Shown here one piece after another: positions 49,207 to 60,662 of a DNA stretch of 64,000 nucleotides; the stretch's first letter is position 1, and the number at the start of each line of letters is the position of its first letter. Under the pieces are notes generated by a model. That model was not told where the DNA came from, searched no databases, and was given only the letters and a program-made list of their open reading frames with translations. Both the position numbers and the translations under genes were made by a program. The stretch is from assembly GCF_006716465.1 (NCBI RefSeq), contig NZ_VFPB01000005.1, positions 186,001 through 250,000 on the forward strand, given 5' to 3'. The DNA is from Pseudoxanthomonas sp. 3HH-4 (GTDB lineage Bacteria; Pseudomonadota; Gammaproteobacteria; Xanthomonadales; Xanthomonadaceae).

Positions 49207-50157
49207 ATGAGCTTTAAAACCATCGTCAACAATACGCGTACCTGGTGGGCCCATGCATCGGCCCATGGTGCCTATAGAATCCGCCTCGCGTTCCATGCCC
49301 GGCCGCTCGCCAGTGCTGCGGTGCTTGTCGCCGCCGGCCTGGTGGCCGGCGTGGGGGGGCGCAGCGCCCTCGGCATGGCGCAGGTCTCGATGCTGCAGGC
49401 CAAGGCCGAGCAGCGCGATACCGAGCTTGAGCAGGTCCGCCGTGGCGCCCAGCAGGAAATCAACGCCATGGCCGCGCGCCTGGGCGAGTTGCAGGCGCAG
49501 GCCAATCGCCTGAACGCGCTCGGTGAACGCCTCACCCGCGTGGGCCAGCTGCAGGACGGCGAGTTCGACTTCAACGAGCCGGTCGGTGTGGGCGGCAATG
49601 ACGTGTCCTACGACATGAAGCCGGCCGATCTGACCGCGGGCGTGGACAAGCTGGAGAAGCAGTTCGCCGAATCCGGCCGTCAGCTGTCGGTGCTGGAAGC
49701 GCTGCTGTTCAACCGCGAACTCGACAGGAATGCGACCCCGGGCCGCATGCCCATCGCCAACAGCTACATCACCTCCGGCTTCGGCGGTCGTGCGGACCCG
49801 TTCGGCGGCGGCGGCCAGAACCACAAGGGCATCGACTTCAAGGCCCGTGTGGGTGATCCGGTGCTGTCGGTGGCCGATGGCGTGGTCAGCTTCGCCGGTG
49901 TGAAGGGTGGTTACGGCAACGTCATCGACGTTGACCATGGCAACGGCTACGTGACCCGCTATGCGCACAATTCTCGCCTCAGCGTGCGTGCCGGCGACCT
50001 GGTTCGCGTGGGCCAGGAAGTGGCCAAGGCCGGCTCGACCGGTCGCTCCACCGGTGCGCACGTGCACTTCGAAGTGTGGGAGAACGGGCGCGTGGTCAAT
50101 CCGCGCAAGTTCCTGGGCGAAGGCCCGACGCCGGTGGGGCAGATCAAGCGCGGCTGA
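49207..50157 (+). CDS. M23-family metallopeptidase, membrane-anchored
   Basis: 316 aa. TM at residues ~35-60 (ASAAVLVAAGLVAGVGG), coiled coil ~65-110 (QAKAEQRDTELEQVRRGAQQEINAM), and a C-terminal LytM domain: SGFGGRADPFGGGGQNHKGIDF (His and Asp ligands), TRYAHNSRLSV and STGRSTGAHVHFEVWENG (HxH). It should cut peptidoglycan peptide links or, like EnvC/NlpD relatives, activate amidases. Both zinc motifs look intact, so it is probably active. In many gammaproteobacteria secM stands in this position before secA. Confidence 0.92.
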   Translation: MSFKTIVNNTRTWWAHASAHGAYRIRLAFHARPLASAAVLVAAGLVAGVGGRSALGMAQVSMLQAKAEQRDTELEQVRRGAQQEINAMAARLGELQAQANRLNALGERLTRVGQLQDGEFDFNEPVGVGGNDVSYDMKPADLTAGVDKLEKQFAESGRQLSVLEALLFNRELDRNATPGRMPIANSYITSGFGGRADPFGGGGQNHKGIDFKARVGDPVLSVADGVVSFAGVKGGYGNVIDVDHGNGYVTRYAHNSRLSVRAGDLVRVGQEVAKAGSTGRSTGAHVHFEVWENGRVVNPRKFLGEGPTPVGQIKRG

Positions 50158-50168
50158 CCGCGACCTGA

Positions 50169-50250
50169 TGTGGAGCGGAGCTTGCTCCGTCGCTCTTCGG
50201 GGCGGGACCGGCATCCGGTGCTGTGTGGTGTCTAGCAAGCTCGATGCTAC
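50169..50250. repeat. REP-like inverted repeat pair, family 2 (GGAGCTTGCTCC type)
   Basis: Left part TGTGGAGCGGAGCTTGCTCC from ~50169; right part 50233-50250 (TAGCAAGCTCGATGCTAC) is a weaker inverted copy. Begins ~13 bp after the M23 stop. The same family is found at 54273-54350. Confidence 0.75.
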
Positions 50251-50344
50251 TGCCGTTGTCCGGGAACCATCCGGCGTCCAGTCGGTCTGACGGCCCGCCT
50301 TGATTCCCCGGGCGGCGCCCCAAGCTACAATACGGTGTTGCCAG

Positions 50345-50373
50345 ACAGGGCGCCTTGCGCCCTGTTTCGTTTT
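50345..50373 (+). terminator. terminator-like hairpin in the secA leader
   Basis: Perfect 9-bp stem ACAGGGCGC (50345-50353) / GCGCCCTGT (50357-50365), loop CTT, followed by TTCGTTTT. It sits 54 bp before secA and just after a TACAAT -10-like hexamer (50326-50331). It may end M23 transcripts or act as attenuator for secA. Confidence 0.75.
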
Positions 50374-50426
50374 GGGCCCGCCGAAGTCGCGCGGCCCCGG
50401 TGTCCTTTTCCTTTCCGGTTCCCTAC

Positions 50427-53180
<2,754 letters not shown>

Positions 53181-53205
53181 GGCGGCGCCGCACCTCGCTT
53201 GACGG

Positions 53206-53234
53206 AAAAGCCGCGCACCGCGCGGCTTTTTCTT
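53206..53234 (+). terminator. intrinsic terminator of secA
   Basis: Stem AAAAGCCGCG (53206-53215) / CGCGGCTTTT (53221-53230), 5-nt loop, then TCTTT. Confidence 0.88.
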
Positions 53235-53301
53235 TGCGCGCGGCATCGTGTCCGGGCGAGACTATTTGCGTCTACCTGACCGTTCCCGGCAAGCTTCTTC
53301 C

Positions 53302-54276
53302 ATGCTCACTCCGTTGCGCTCCATCCACGTCATGGCCGCCGTCATCACCGACGCGCGCGGCCGCATCCTGTTGACTCGCCGGACGGAAGGGCGCGACCTG
53401 GCGGGGCGCTGGGAGTTTCCCGGGGGCAAGCAGGAACCCGGGGAAAGCCCCGAGGATGCCTTGGTACGCGAACTGCGCGAGGAACTGGGCATCGAGGCCC
53501 GGGTCGGCGATCACCTCATCAGCGTGCCCCAGCAATACCCCGACAAGCGCCTGTGCCTGGAAGTGCGGCACCTGACCGGATGGGAAGGCGTGCCGCGCGG
53601 GCACGAAGGCCAGGCGCTGGCCTGGGTCGCACCGGACAAACTCATGCGCTACGACATGCCGCCGGCGGATCGCCCGGTGGTGGCGGCGCTCATGCAGTCG
53701 GACCGTTGTCTGGTCACGCCGGAACCCGAGGATCCGCCTCGCTGGCTGGCCTCGCTGGATCATGCGTTGTCGCAGGGTATCCGTCGCGTGCAGGTGCGTG
53801 CGCACAGCCTGTCGGGCGATGCCTGGCGATCCCTGGCGAAGGAAGCTGTCGCGCGCTGCCGCACGGCCGGCGCCGAGGTACTGCTGAACGGCGACGTGGA
53901 TCTGGCGCGCGAACTGCAGGTCGGCGTCCATCTGCGTGCCACGCAACTGGTGGCGCTGTCGGAGCGGCCGCTGCCGGAGGGATTACCCGTCGCGGCGTCC
54001 TGCCATGCCGCATCGGACCTGCGGCAGGCGGAGGCGCTCGGATGCGATTTCGCGGTGGTGGGCAGCGTCTACCCGACCCTCAGCCACCCCGGCGGCGAGT
54101 CGTTGGGATGGCCGGGCTTCGCCCGCCTGCGCGAGGGTGTGTCCTTGCCGATCTACGCCATCGGCGGCATGGTGAACGAAGACATCGCCGACGCGCGCCG
54201 GCATGGTGCTCAGGGCATCGCCGCGATCCGCGGACTGTGGCCGGCCACGGACCGGGAAATGCCGTCGATGGCGTAG
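53302..54276 (+). CDS. mutT: MutT-type Nudix hydrolase fused to a ThiE/TenI-like domain
   Basis: 324 aa. Residues 1-130 are a Nudix domain with the full box GGKQEPGESPEDALVRELREELGI, as in MutT (8-oxo-dGTP sanitation). Residues ~150-310 form a TIM-barrel related to thiamine-phosphate synthase: IRRVQVRAHSLSGDAWRSLAKEA, VLLNGDVDLARELQVGVHLRA, FAVVGSVYPTLSHPGGESLGWPGFARL and PIYAIGGMVNEDIADARRHGAQGIAAIRGLW. Fused MutT-ThiE proteins next to secA are known in gammaproteobacteria; the role of the second half is uncertain. The TAG stop at 54274-54276 lies inside a REP-like repeat. Confidence 0.92.
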   Translation: MLTPLRSIHVMAAVITDARGRILLTRRTEGRDLAGRWEFPGGKQEPGESPEDALVRELREELGIEARVGDHLISVPQQYPDKRLCLEVRHLTGWEGVPRGHEGQALAWVAPDKLMRYDMPPADRPVVAALMQSDRCLVTPEPEDPPRWLASLDHALSQGIRRVQVRAHSLSGDAWRSLAKEAVARCRTAGAEVLLNGDVDLARELQVGVHLRATQLVALSERPLPEGLPVAASCHAASDLRQAEALGCDFAVVGSVYPTLSHPGGESLGWPGFARLREGVSLPIYAIGGMVNEDIADARRHGAQGIAAIRGLWPATDREMPSMA

Positions 54277-54350
54277 AGCCGAGCTTGCTCGGCGGCGGGA
54301 TGCGTCTCCGACAGCTCCGGCATGAGCCAGCGAAGCAAGCTCCGCTTTAC
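54273..54350. repeat. REP-like inverted repeat pair, family 2, second copy
   Basis: Left arm 54273-54293 (GTAGAGCCGAGCTTGCTCGG) and right arm 54330-54350, an imperfect inverted copy. It fills the gap between convergent mutT and coaE. The mutT stop (TAG) and the coaE stop (TAA) both come from the outer ends of the arms. Confidence 0.85.
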
Positions 54351-54967
54351 GAAGAGACGGTGGCGGCAAGCGCCAGGTAGCGCCGATGCAACTCGTCGGC
54401 GGCGTGTTGCAGGTGGCTGATGTCGCCATCGTTGACGACGATGTCATCCGCCAGCGCCAGCCGGTCCGCGCGCGAGGCCTGGGCGGCCAGCATCTTCTCC
54501 GCCAGCGCCGCGTCTATGCCGTCACGCTGCATCAACCGTGCCTTCTGCACGGCGACCGGGGTATCCACCACCACGATGCGGTGCAGCCAGGGATAGGCCT
54601 GGCGGCCACCGCCTTCGGTGAGCAGGGGGATGGTCGCGATCGCATAGGGGCTGTCGGCATGCTGGCAGAGGGCGAGCAATCGTGCGCGGATGGAAGGATG
54701 CAGGATCGCTTCCAGCGCACGCCGTTCCTTATCGTTCCCGAATACGCGGACACGCAGCGCCGCCCGGTCCAACTGGCCATCCGCCATCAGCACATCGCGC
54801 CCGAAGTGCTCCGCCACGGCGGCCAGCGCGGGTTCGCCTGGCCGGACCACCTCGCGTGCCAGCAGGTCGGCATCGGCCACCGCGATGCCGCGTGCGGCGA
54901 ATGCTTTCTCAAGCGCACTTTTCCCGGAGGCGATGCCGCCGGTCAGTCCGATGAAGTAATCGCTCAT
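54347..54967 (-). CDS. coaE: dephospho-CoA kinase
   Basis: 206 aa, family length. P-loop GLTGGIASGKSALEKAFAARGIAVADADLLAREVV, then HPSIRARLLAL, IPLLTEGGG and VVVDTPVAVQKARLMQRDGI. It phosphorylates the ribose 3'-OH of dephospho-CoA, the last CoA step. It follows pilD by 34 bp on the same strand, the usual pilBCD-coaE arrangement. The TAA stop is within the repeat at its 3' end. Confidence 0.97.
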   Translation of the reverse strand: MSDYFIGLTGGIASGKSALEKAFAARGIAVADADLLAREVVRPGEPALAAVAEHFGRDVLMADGQLDRAALRVRVFGNDKERRALEAILHPSIRARLLALCQHADSPYAIATIPLLTEGGGRQAYPWLHRIVVVDTPVAVQKARLMQRDGIDAALAEKMLAAQASRADRLALADDIVVNDGDISHLQHAADELHRRYLALAATVSS

Positions 54968-55001
54968 GGGCGGATTATGTACGAGCGCCCGCGAGGCGCC
55001 C

Positions 55002-55865
55002 CTACTTCAGGCCGGCGAAACGCAGGTAGGCGTCCACGATCTGCTGACCCCAGAAGAACACGATCCAGCCCGCGATGGCCAGATAGGGGCCGAACGGGAT
55101 CGGCGTGGCGCGGTCGCGGCCCCGCATCGCCAGCCAGGCCGAACCGACCACGGCACCCACCAGCGAGGAGATCAGGATGATGGGCAGCACGCCATTCAAT
55201 CCCACCCAGGCGCCGAGGGCGGCGAGGAGCTTGAAATCGCCCCGGCCCATGCCTTCCTTGCCGGTGATCTGCTTGAACAGCCACCACACCAGCCACAGTG
55301 ACACGTAGCCGGCGATGGCGCCCAGCAGCGCGGGCTTGGCGGGCATGTAGAGGTTGTCGAGGCTGCCGATCAGGCCCAGCCACATCAACGGCAGCGTCAG
55401 CTGGTCGGGCAGCAGCCGTGTGCGTAGGTCGATGCCACTCAGCGCCACCAAGTAGCAACTCAGCAACGCCGCGCCAAAGCCCTGCCAGCCGAAGCCGAAC
55501 CGCCAGACCGAGGCCACCGCCAGCACCGCGGTCAGCAGCTCGACGAGCGGGTATTGCGGCGAGATCGGGGCCTTGCAGTGGCGACACTTGCCGCGCAGGA
55601 CCAGCCAACTGAACAGCGGGATGTTCTCGTACCAGGACAGCGCCGTCTTGCAGTGCGGGCAGTGCGAGCGTTCCACCACGATGCCGGGAGGCGGCGGATC
55701 GTAGATCTCCGGCTCCTCCAGCACCTCGCGGGCGTCACGCTTCCACTCCCACTCCAGCCGCCTCGGCAGCCGCAGGATGACCACATTGAGGAAGCTGCCC
55801 ACCAGCAGGCCGAGGCCTGCCACCACCGGGTACCCCAGTTCGGGGTGCTGATCCAGAAACGCCAT
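55002..55865 (-). CDS. pilD: type IV prepilin peptidase / N-methyltransferase
   Basis: 287 aa. N-terminal TM, then a cytoplasmic zinc loop with two CxxC pairs (CPHCKTALSWYENIPLFSWLVLRGKCRHCK), then seven hydrophobic segments. Catalytic aspartates sit in LSGIDLRTRLLPDQL and GKEGMGRGDFKLL (GxGD class). It cleaves the prepilin leader after Gly and methylates the new Phe, serving PilA and probably type II secretion pseudopilins. It is 3 bp after pilC. Confidence 0.97.
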   Translation of the reverse strand: MAFLDQHPELGYPVVAGLGLLVGSFLNVVILRLPRRLEWEWKRDAREVLEEPEIYDPPPPGIVVERSHCPHCKTALSWYENIPLFSWLVLRGKCRHCKAPISPQYPLVELLTAVLAVASVWRFGFGWQGFGAALLSCYLVALSGIDLRTRLLPDQLTLPLMWLGLIGSLDNLYMPAKPALLGAIAGYVSLWLVWWLFKQITGKEGMGRGDFKLLAALGAWVGLNGVLPIILISSLVGAVVGSAWLAMRGRDRATPIPFGPYLAIAGWIVFFWGQQIVDAYLRFAGLK

Positions 55866-55868
55866 GGA

Positions 55869-57134
55869 TCAGCCGACCACCGTCGCCGCAATCTTGAAGA
55901 TCGGCAGGTACATGCCGATGACCAGGCCACCGACCAGCACGCCGATGATGACCATGATGAAGGGCTCGATCAGGCTGGACAGCGCATCCACCGCGTTGTT
56001 GACCTCCTGCTCGAAGTACTCGGCCACCTTGAACAGCATGGTGTCCAGTGCACCGGCTTCCTCACCGATGGCGGTCATCTGCACCACCATGTGTGGGAAC
56101 AGTTGGGTCTGCTTCATCGCCATGTTCAGCGGGTAGCCCACCGATACGTCATCGCGCATGCGGTGCACGGCCTTTTCATACACCGTGTTGCCGGTGGCAC
56201 CGGCCACGGTGTCCAGAGCTTCGACCAGCGGTACGCCAGCCTTGAAGGTCACAGCGGTAGTGCGGGCGAAACGGGCGACCGCCGAGTTGTGCATGATCTG
56301 GCCGATCACCGGCACCTTCAGGATCAACTTGTCCACGGCATGCTGGAAAGCGGGGGACCGCTTGAAGAGGAAAAGCGTCCCGAAGATGGTGCCCGCCACC
56401 ACGATCAGGATGGCCCACCACCAGCTGACCATGATGCGCGAGGCGCCCATGATCAACTGGGTGAATGCGGGAAGCTCGGTGCCGAAGCTGGCGAAGGTCT
56501 TCTCGAACTCCGGGATCACGAACATCAGGATCACCGAGGTGACCAGAATGGCGACCGCGATCACCGCTGCCGGATAGAACAGCGCCTTCTTGATCTTGCC
56601 CTTGAGGGCTTCGATGTTTTCCTTGTAGTTGGCGACAGTCTCCAGCACCGTCTCCAGCACACCGGCCGACTCGCCTGCCCGTACCAGGTTGCGGTAGAGC
56701 TCGTCGAACTGGACGGGATGCTTGCTGATCGCTTCGTGCAGCGAGGAGCCCCCTTCGATGTCGAAGCGGATCTGCTCGACCATCTTCTTCATGCGGACGT
56801 TCTTCTGTCCACTCTCGATGATCTCCAGCGACGACACGATGGGTACGCCGGATTTCATCATCGTCGCCATCTGGCGGCTGAAGAAGGCGATGTCTTTCGG
56901 CGATACCGGCTTGCCGGCGGAGCCGAACAGCGGCTTCCCCTTCACCTTGACCACGTTGGGCGTGATGCCCTGCTTGCGCAGCTCGGCGCGCAGGAAGTTG
57001 GCGTTCTTGGACTGCTGCTCGCCCTTCATCTTGACGCCGCGCTTGTCGGTGCCCTCCCAGACGAACAGGTTCAGCGGGTTCTCGCGGACGGGCGCGGAGG
57101 CGGCTTTCTTGGCGGCGGAACGGGTCACGGCCAT
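55869..57134 (-). CDS. pilC: type IV pilus inner-membrane platform protein PilC
   Basis: 421 aa from ATG 57134, preceded by CAGGGGA. Two T2SSF domains: the first near residues 85-210 (FFSRQMATMMKSGVPIVSSLEIIESG), the second near 290-410 (FARTTAVTFKAGVPLVEALDTVAGATGN), each followed by hydrophobic helices; three TM segments in total. N-terminal ~25 residues are basic. PilC passes the rotary movement of PilB to the pilin at the base of the pilus. Confidence 0.97.
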   Translation of the reverse strand: MAVTRSAAKKAASAPVRENPLNLFVWEGTDKRGVKMKGEQQSKNANFLRAELRKQGITPNVVKVKGKPLFGSAGKPVSPKDIAFFSRQMATMMKSGVPIVSSLEIIESGQKNVRMKKMVEQIRFDIEGGSSLHEAISKHPVQFDELYRNLVRAGESAGVLETVLETVANYKENIEALKGKIKKALFYPAAVIAVAILVTSVILMFVIPEFEKTFASFGTELPAFTQLIMGASRIMVSWWWAILIVVAGTIFGTLFLFKRSPAFQHAVDKLILKVPVIGQIMHNSAVARFARTTAVTFKAGVPLVEALDTVAGATGNTVYEKAVHRMRDDVSVGYPLNMAMKQTQLFPHMVVQMTAIGEEAGALDTMLFKVAEYFEQEVNNAVDALSSLIEPFIMVIIGVLVGGLVIGMYLPIFKIAATVVG

Positions 57135-57255
57135 CGGATTTCCCCTGTCCGGCTTTCCCCATCCGGACTTCATCGCCCCATGTTAGCCGGTTATCCGCCC
57201 AAGGGAAGCGCTGCGCCTGTGACGGCGGCCGGGTTTCGGTGATATGGCCGGGCCC

Positions 57256-57290
57256 GGCGGTCCCGAGCGGGCCGCCGCTGCGCTCCTACA
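57256..57290 (-). repeat. degenerate REP-like element downstream of pilB
   Basis: On the minus strand the sequence reads TGTAGGAGCGCAGCGGCGGC with a further partly palindromic stretch, sharing the TGTAGGAGCG end of family 1. It lies 57 bp after the pilB stop in the 212-bp pilB-pilC gap. Confidence 0.5.
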
Positions 57291-57346
57291 ACCGCTTTGG
57301 ATGGAGCATCAGGTGTGGAATTGCGTGCGGGAGCCTGTCCTTCGCC

Positions 57347-59080
57347 TCAATCCTTGGTGACGCGGTTGATCTCGGCCAGGCTGGTGATGCCGTTGCGCAC
57401 TTTCATCAACGCTGACTGGCGCAGGTCGCGGATGCCCGCCTTCTGGGCCTTTTCCGCGATCTGCATGGCATTGCCGCCTTCCAGCACGATCTCCTGGATC
57501 GCGTCGTTCATCGGCATCACCTGGTAGATGCCGGTACGGCCCTTGTAGCCGCTCGTGCACTCGTCGCAGCCCACGGCCTCGTAGACGGTGAAGCCGGCGG
57601 CGATCTCGGCCTCGCTGAAGCCTTCTGCCAGCAGCGCCTGCGGGGGCAATTGCACCGGGCGCTTGCACTTCGAGCACAGCCGGCGCGCCAGGCGCTGCGC
57701 GATGATCAGGGTCACCGAGCTGGTGATGTTGTAGGGCGCGATGCCCATGTTCATCAGGCGGGCGATGGTCTGCGGTGCATCGTTCGTGTGCAGCGTGGAC
57801 AGCACCATGTGGCCTGTCTGCGCGGCCTTGATCGCGATTTCGGCGGTTTCCAGGTCGCGGATTTCGCCGACCATGATGATGTCCGGATCCTGGCGCAGGA
57901 AGCTGCGCAGGGCGGCGGCGAAGGTCATGCCGCGGCGGTTGTTCTGCTGTACCTGGTTGACGCCGGGCAGGCGGATTTCCACCGGGTCCTCGGCGGTGGA
58001 GATGTTGCGCGTCTCGTCGTTGAGGATGCCCAGTGCGGTATACAGCGACACGGTCTTGCCCGAGCCGGTGGGGCCGGTGACCAGCACCATGCCGTAGGGC
58101 TTCTGGATGGCCTCCTCGAACAGCTTCTGCTGGTCGGGCTCGTAGCCCAGCTTGTCGATGCCCAGCTTGGCGGCGCTGCCGTCCAGGATACGCAGCACCA
58201 CCTTCTCGCCGAACAGCGTGGGCAGCGTGCTGACGCGGAAGTCCATCTGCTTGCTCTTGGACAGGTTCAGCTTGATGCGGCCGTCCTGCGGTACGCGCTT
58301 CTCGGCGATGTCCAGTTGCGCCATCACCTTGATGCGCGCGGCAATGCGGTCCTTCAGCTTGGTCGGCGCCTTGGCGACCTGCTTCAGGATGCCGTCCACG
58401 CGCAGCCGCACGCGGTAGTCGTTTTCGTACGGCTCGAAGTGGATGTCCGAGGCGCCGCGCTTGATGGCATCCACCAGGACCTTGTTGACGAACTTCACGA
58501 CCGGCGTGTCGTCGCCCTTCGAGTCGACCGCATTGTCGGTACCGCCGTCCTCATCGGAAGCATCCACCTCCAGGCTTTCCAGCCCGTCGTCGTCATCGCC
58601 GAAGTTGCTGGACAGGGTGTTGGCGGCGTTCTGCCATTGTTCGAGGGTACGACGCAGCTGGTCCTCGTCCACCAGCACCGGCTCGACGATCAGGTTGGTG
58701 TGGAACTTGATCTCGTCCAGTGCGCCATGACTGCGGGTGGGATCGGCGACACCGACGAAGAGCTTGTTGCCGCGCTTGAAGAGGGGGAGCACCTGGTGCT
58801 TCTGCACCAGTTCCTCGCTGACCAGCTTGAGTGCGCTGTGGGTCGGGTCGAATGCCGTTGCATCCAGCAGCGGCATACCGAATTCCATGGCATTGGCGGC
58901 TGCCAGTTGGGGCGCGGTGACCAGTCGCTTTTCTGCGATCCATTGCGGCAGCGGGAGTTTGGCCTCGGTGGCGTTCGCCATCGCAGCGCGGGCAGCGGCT
59001 TCGTCCAGCGCTCCGTCCTGCACCAGTCGGCGGGCGATGCCGGTGATGCCTACGAGATTGGGGGCGGCGACTGCGTTCAT
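57347..59080 (-). CDS. pilB: type IV pilus assembly ATPase PilB
   Basis: 577 aa. N-terminal T2SSE_N (MshEN) region, residues ~15-140, a flexible acidic linker (DDDDGLESLEVDASDEDGG), then the ATPase: Walker A VTGPTGSGKTVSLYTAL, Asp box, Walker B IIMVGEIRDLETAEIAIKAAQTGH, His box LSTLHTNDAPQTI. A tetracysteine zinc site follows (CSKCKRPV ... CDECTSGYKGRTG). It powers pilus extension. The MshEN region may bind c-di-GMP. It follows pilA by 116 bp. Confidence 0.97.
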   Translation of the reverse strand: MNAVAAPNLVGITGIARRLVQDGALDEAAARAAMANATEAKLPLPQWIAEKRLVTAPQLAAANAMEFGMPLLDATAFDPTHSALKLVSEELVQKHQVLPLFKRGNKLFVGVADPTRSHGALDEIKFHTNLIVEPVLVDEDQLRRTLEQWQNAANTLSSNFGDDDDGLESLEVDASDEDGGTDNAVDSKGDDTPVVKFVNKVLVDAIKRGASDIHFEPYENDYRVRLRVDGILKQVAKAPTKLKDRIAARIKVMAQLDIAEKRVPQDGRIKLNLSKSKQMDFRVSTLPTLFGEKVVLRILDGSAAKLGIDKLGYEPDQQKLFEEAIQKPYGMVLVTGPTGSGKTVSLYTALGILNDETRNISTAEDPVEIRLPGVNQVQQNNRRGMTFAAALRSFLRQDPDIIMVGEIRDLETAEIAIKAAQTGHMVLSTLHTNDAPQTIARLMNMGIAPYNITSSVTLIIAQRLARRLCSKCKRPVQLPPQALLAEGFSEAEIAAGFTVYEAVGCDECTSGYKGRTGIYQVMPMNDAIQEIVLEGGNAMQIAEKAQKAGIRDLRQSALMKVRNGITSLAEINRVTKD

Positions 59081-59196
59081 GGCGAATCTGGTCCTGTGAC
59101 AACGGCGGGCACTTTAATTCAAGTCGTCCACGCATGGTTCTGCAGAGGGCGGTGATATCGGCATCCGGGTGCAGGTGTCTGCACGACCGGGATGGT

Positions 59197-59526
59197 TCAT
59201 TCGAGCTGGCAGTCGCCCGTGGTCATGTTGCAGACCGCTTGGCGGTCGCCCGGCGCCAGCGGTGTTCCCGAGATCGCTACGCCCTCGGCGGTGGCGTCAT
59301 CCGCGTTCTGGCAGGCGGCGCGTGGGGCAGCGTCGGGAGCGTCACCGTTGCGGATGACCGCCAGTGAGATGCCGGCATAGGCCTCCATCTCGGCCAGGCA
59401 GGCATTCTCCGCGCTGCGGACGCGATATCCGTTGTAAGCGGGAAGCGAAATGGCGGCCAGGATCCCGATGATCGCAACGACGGTCATGAGTTCGATCAAT
59501 GTGAAGCCTCGTGCATCGCGACGCAT
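59197..59526 (-). CDS. pilA: type IV major-pilin-like protein (short)
   Basis: 109 aa from ATG 59526, which has AGGTGG upstream; a longer frame exists but would hide the leader. Leader MRRDARG is cleaved before Phe ([20 protein letters not shown]), with Glu5 present and the usual N-terminal helix. Mature part is ~102 aa, short for a major pilin (usually 130-150). Cys pairs ([24 protein letters not shown]) could form the D-loop bond. It could also be a minor pilin, but the sigma54 promoter and place before pilB favour PilA. Confidence 0.85.
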   Translation of the reverse strand: MRRDARGFTLIELMTVVAIIGILAAISLPAYNGYRVRSAENACLAEMEAYAGISLAVIRNGDAPDAAPRAACQNADDATAEGVAISGTPLAPGDRQAVCNMTTGDCQLE

Positions 59527-59565
59527 GCTGTCCACCTGTTGTAGGGTCCCTTGACGTTTAACACA

Positions 59566-59582
59566 TGCAAGTAGCGAGCCAA
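59566..59582 (-). promoter_or_regulatory. sigma54 promoter of pilA
   Basis: Minus strand TTGGCTCGCTACTTGCA: -24 GG and -12 GC with 10 bases between, close to the consensus TTGGCACNNNNNTTGCW. The predicted start of transcription is near 59555, leaving ~29 nt before the pilA ATG. PilR is the usual activator. Confidence 0.85.
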
Positions 59583-59798
59583 CTCTAGACGAGCGGGGCA
59601 AGTAAACGGTAGGCGCTCGGGTGAATCTGTGACGGGTGTCGGTGGAAGGTTGTTGCGGCGGCCCGTCCGCCGGTTCCGTGCCGTCCAGCAGCCAGCTCGA
59701 GGGGTGATGGTGGGGCCATGGGGCAACGCGCCGCGGCCCGGTCCGATGGGTTCCCCGTGGCCGGGGCTTCCGGATACCCTATCGCAAAGGGGAAAAAA

Positions 59799-60650
59799 AT
59801 GACCATATCCGTCATCCTGCCTGCCAAGAACGAGGCAGAGGGTCTGCGCCGCACGCTGCCGGCATTGCGCGAGCGCATGCCTCACGCGGAGATCATCGTG
59901 GTGGACGACGGTTCGACCGACGCGACCGCCGAGGTGGCTGCATCGTTCGGTGCGAAGGTGTTGTCTTCCCCGTATTCCATGGGCAACGGCGCCGCCATCA
60001 AGCGCGGGGCGCGCGCAGCGGCGGGCGATGTCCTGGTTTTCATGGATGCCGATGGTCAGCACGACCCGGCTTGCATCGCGCCCCTGCTGGAGACGCTGGA
60101 GCAGGGCTATGACATGGTGGTGGGGGCTCGCGACTGGGCCGGGCAGGCCGGGGTCCATCGTGGGGCAGCGAATGCTTTCTACAACTGGCTGGCCAGTCGC
60201 ATGACGGGCTTCGACGTCAAGGACCTGACGTCGGGATTCCGGGCGGTGCGCGCTGAGCGGTTCCGGGAGTTCATCCACTTGTTGCCCAATGGGTTCAGCT
60301 ACCCGACCACCAGCACCATGGCATTCTTCCGCAGTGCCTATCCGGTGGCGTACATGCCCATCCCGGTCGCCAAGCGGCTGGGCAAGAGCCACATCCGCCC
60401 GATCAGGGATGGCATCCGGTTCCTGCTGATCATCTTCAAAATTGCCACGCTGTATTCGCCGTTGAAATTGTTCGCACCCACGGCGATTACGTTTTTCATG
60501 ATCGGTCTTGGCTATTACGGGTACACCTTCACCACGCAAGGTCGCTTCACCAATATGAGTGCGTTGCTGTTCAGTGCCTCGGTAATCGTGTTCCTGATCG
60601 GATTGATCTCGGAGCAGATCACATCCCTGACCTACAAGCGCGATGCGTGA
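59799..60650 (+). CDS. GT2 glycosyltransferase, polyprenyl-phosphate-sugar synthase-like
   Basis: 283 aa from ATG 59799 with AAAGGGG upstream. GT-A fold: ISVILPAKNEAEGLRRTLPAL, IIVVDDGSTDATAEVA, DVLVFMDADGQHDP (DxD) and GSGFRAVRAERF-type region (LTSGFRAVRAERFREF). Two C-terminal hydrophobic segments (APTAITFFMIGLGYYGYTF; LLFSASVIVFLIGLI). This plan matches DPM1/GtrB-like enzymes that load a sugar on undecaprenyl phosphate for use in the periplasm. Divergent from pilA, tail to tail with the flippase-like gene (12 bp). Confidence 0.85.
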   Translation: MTISVILPAKNEAEGLRRTLPALRERMPHAEIIVVDDGSTDATAEVAASFGAKVLSSPYSMGNGAAIKRGARAAAGDVLVFMDADGQHDPACIAPLLETLEQGYDMVVGARDWAGQAGVHRGAANAFYNWLASRMTGFDVKDLTSGFRAVRAERFREFIHLLPNGFSYPTTSTMAFFRSAYPVAYMPIPVAKRLGKSHIRPIRDGIRFLLIIFKIATLYSPLKLFAPTAITFFMIGLGYYGYTFTTQGRFTNMSALLFSASVIVFLIGLISEQITSLTYKRDA

Positions 60651-60662
60651 CGCGAGCTTGTC

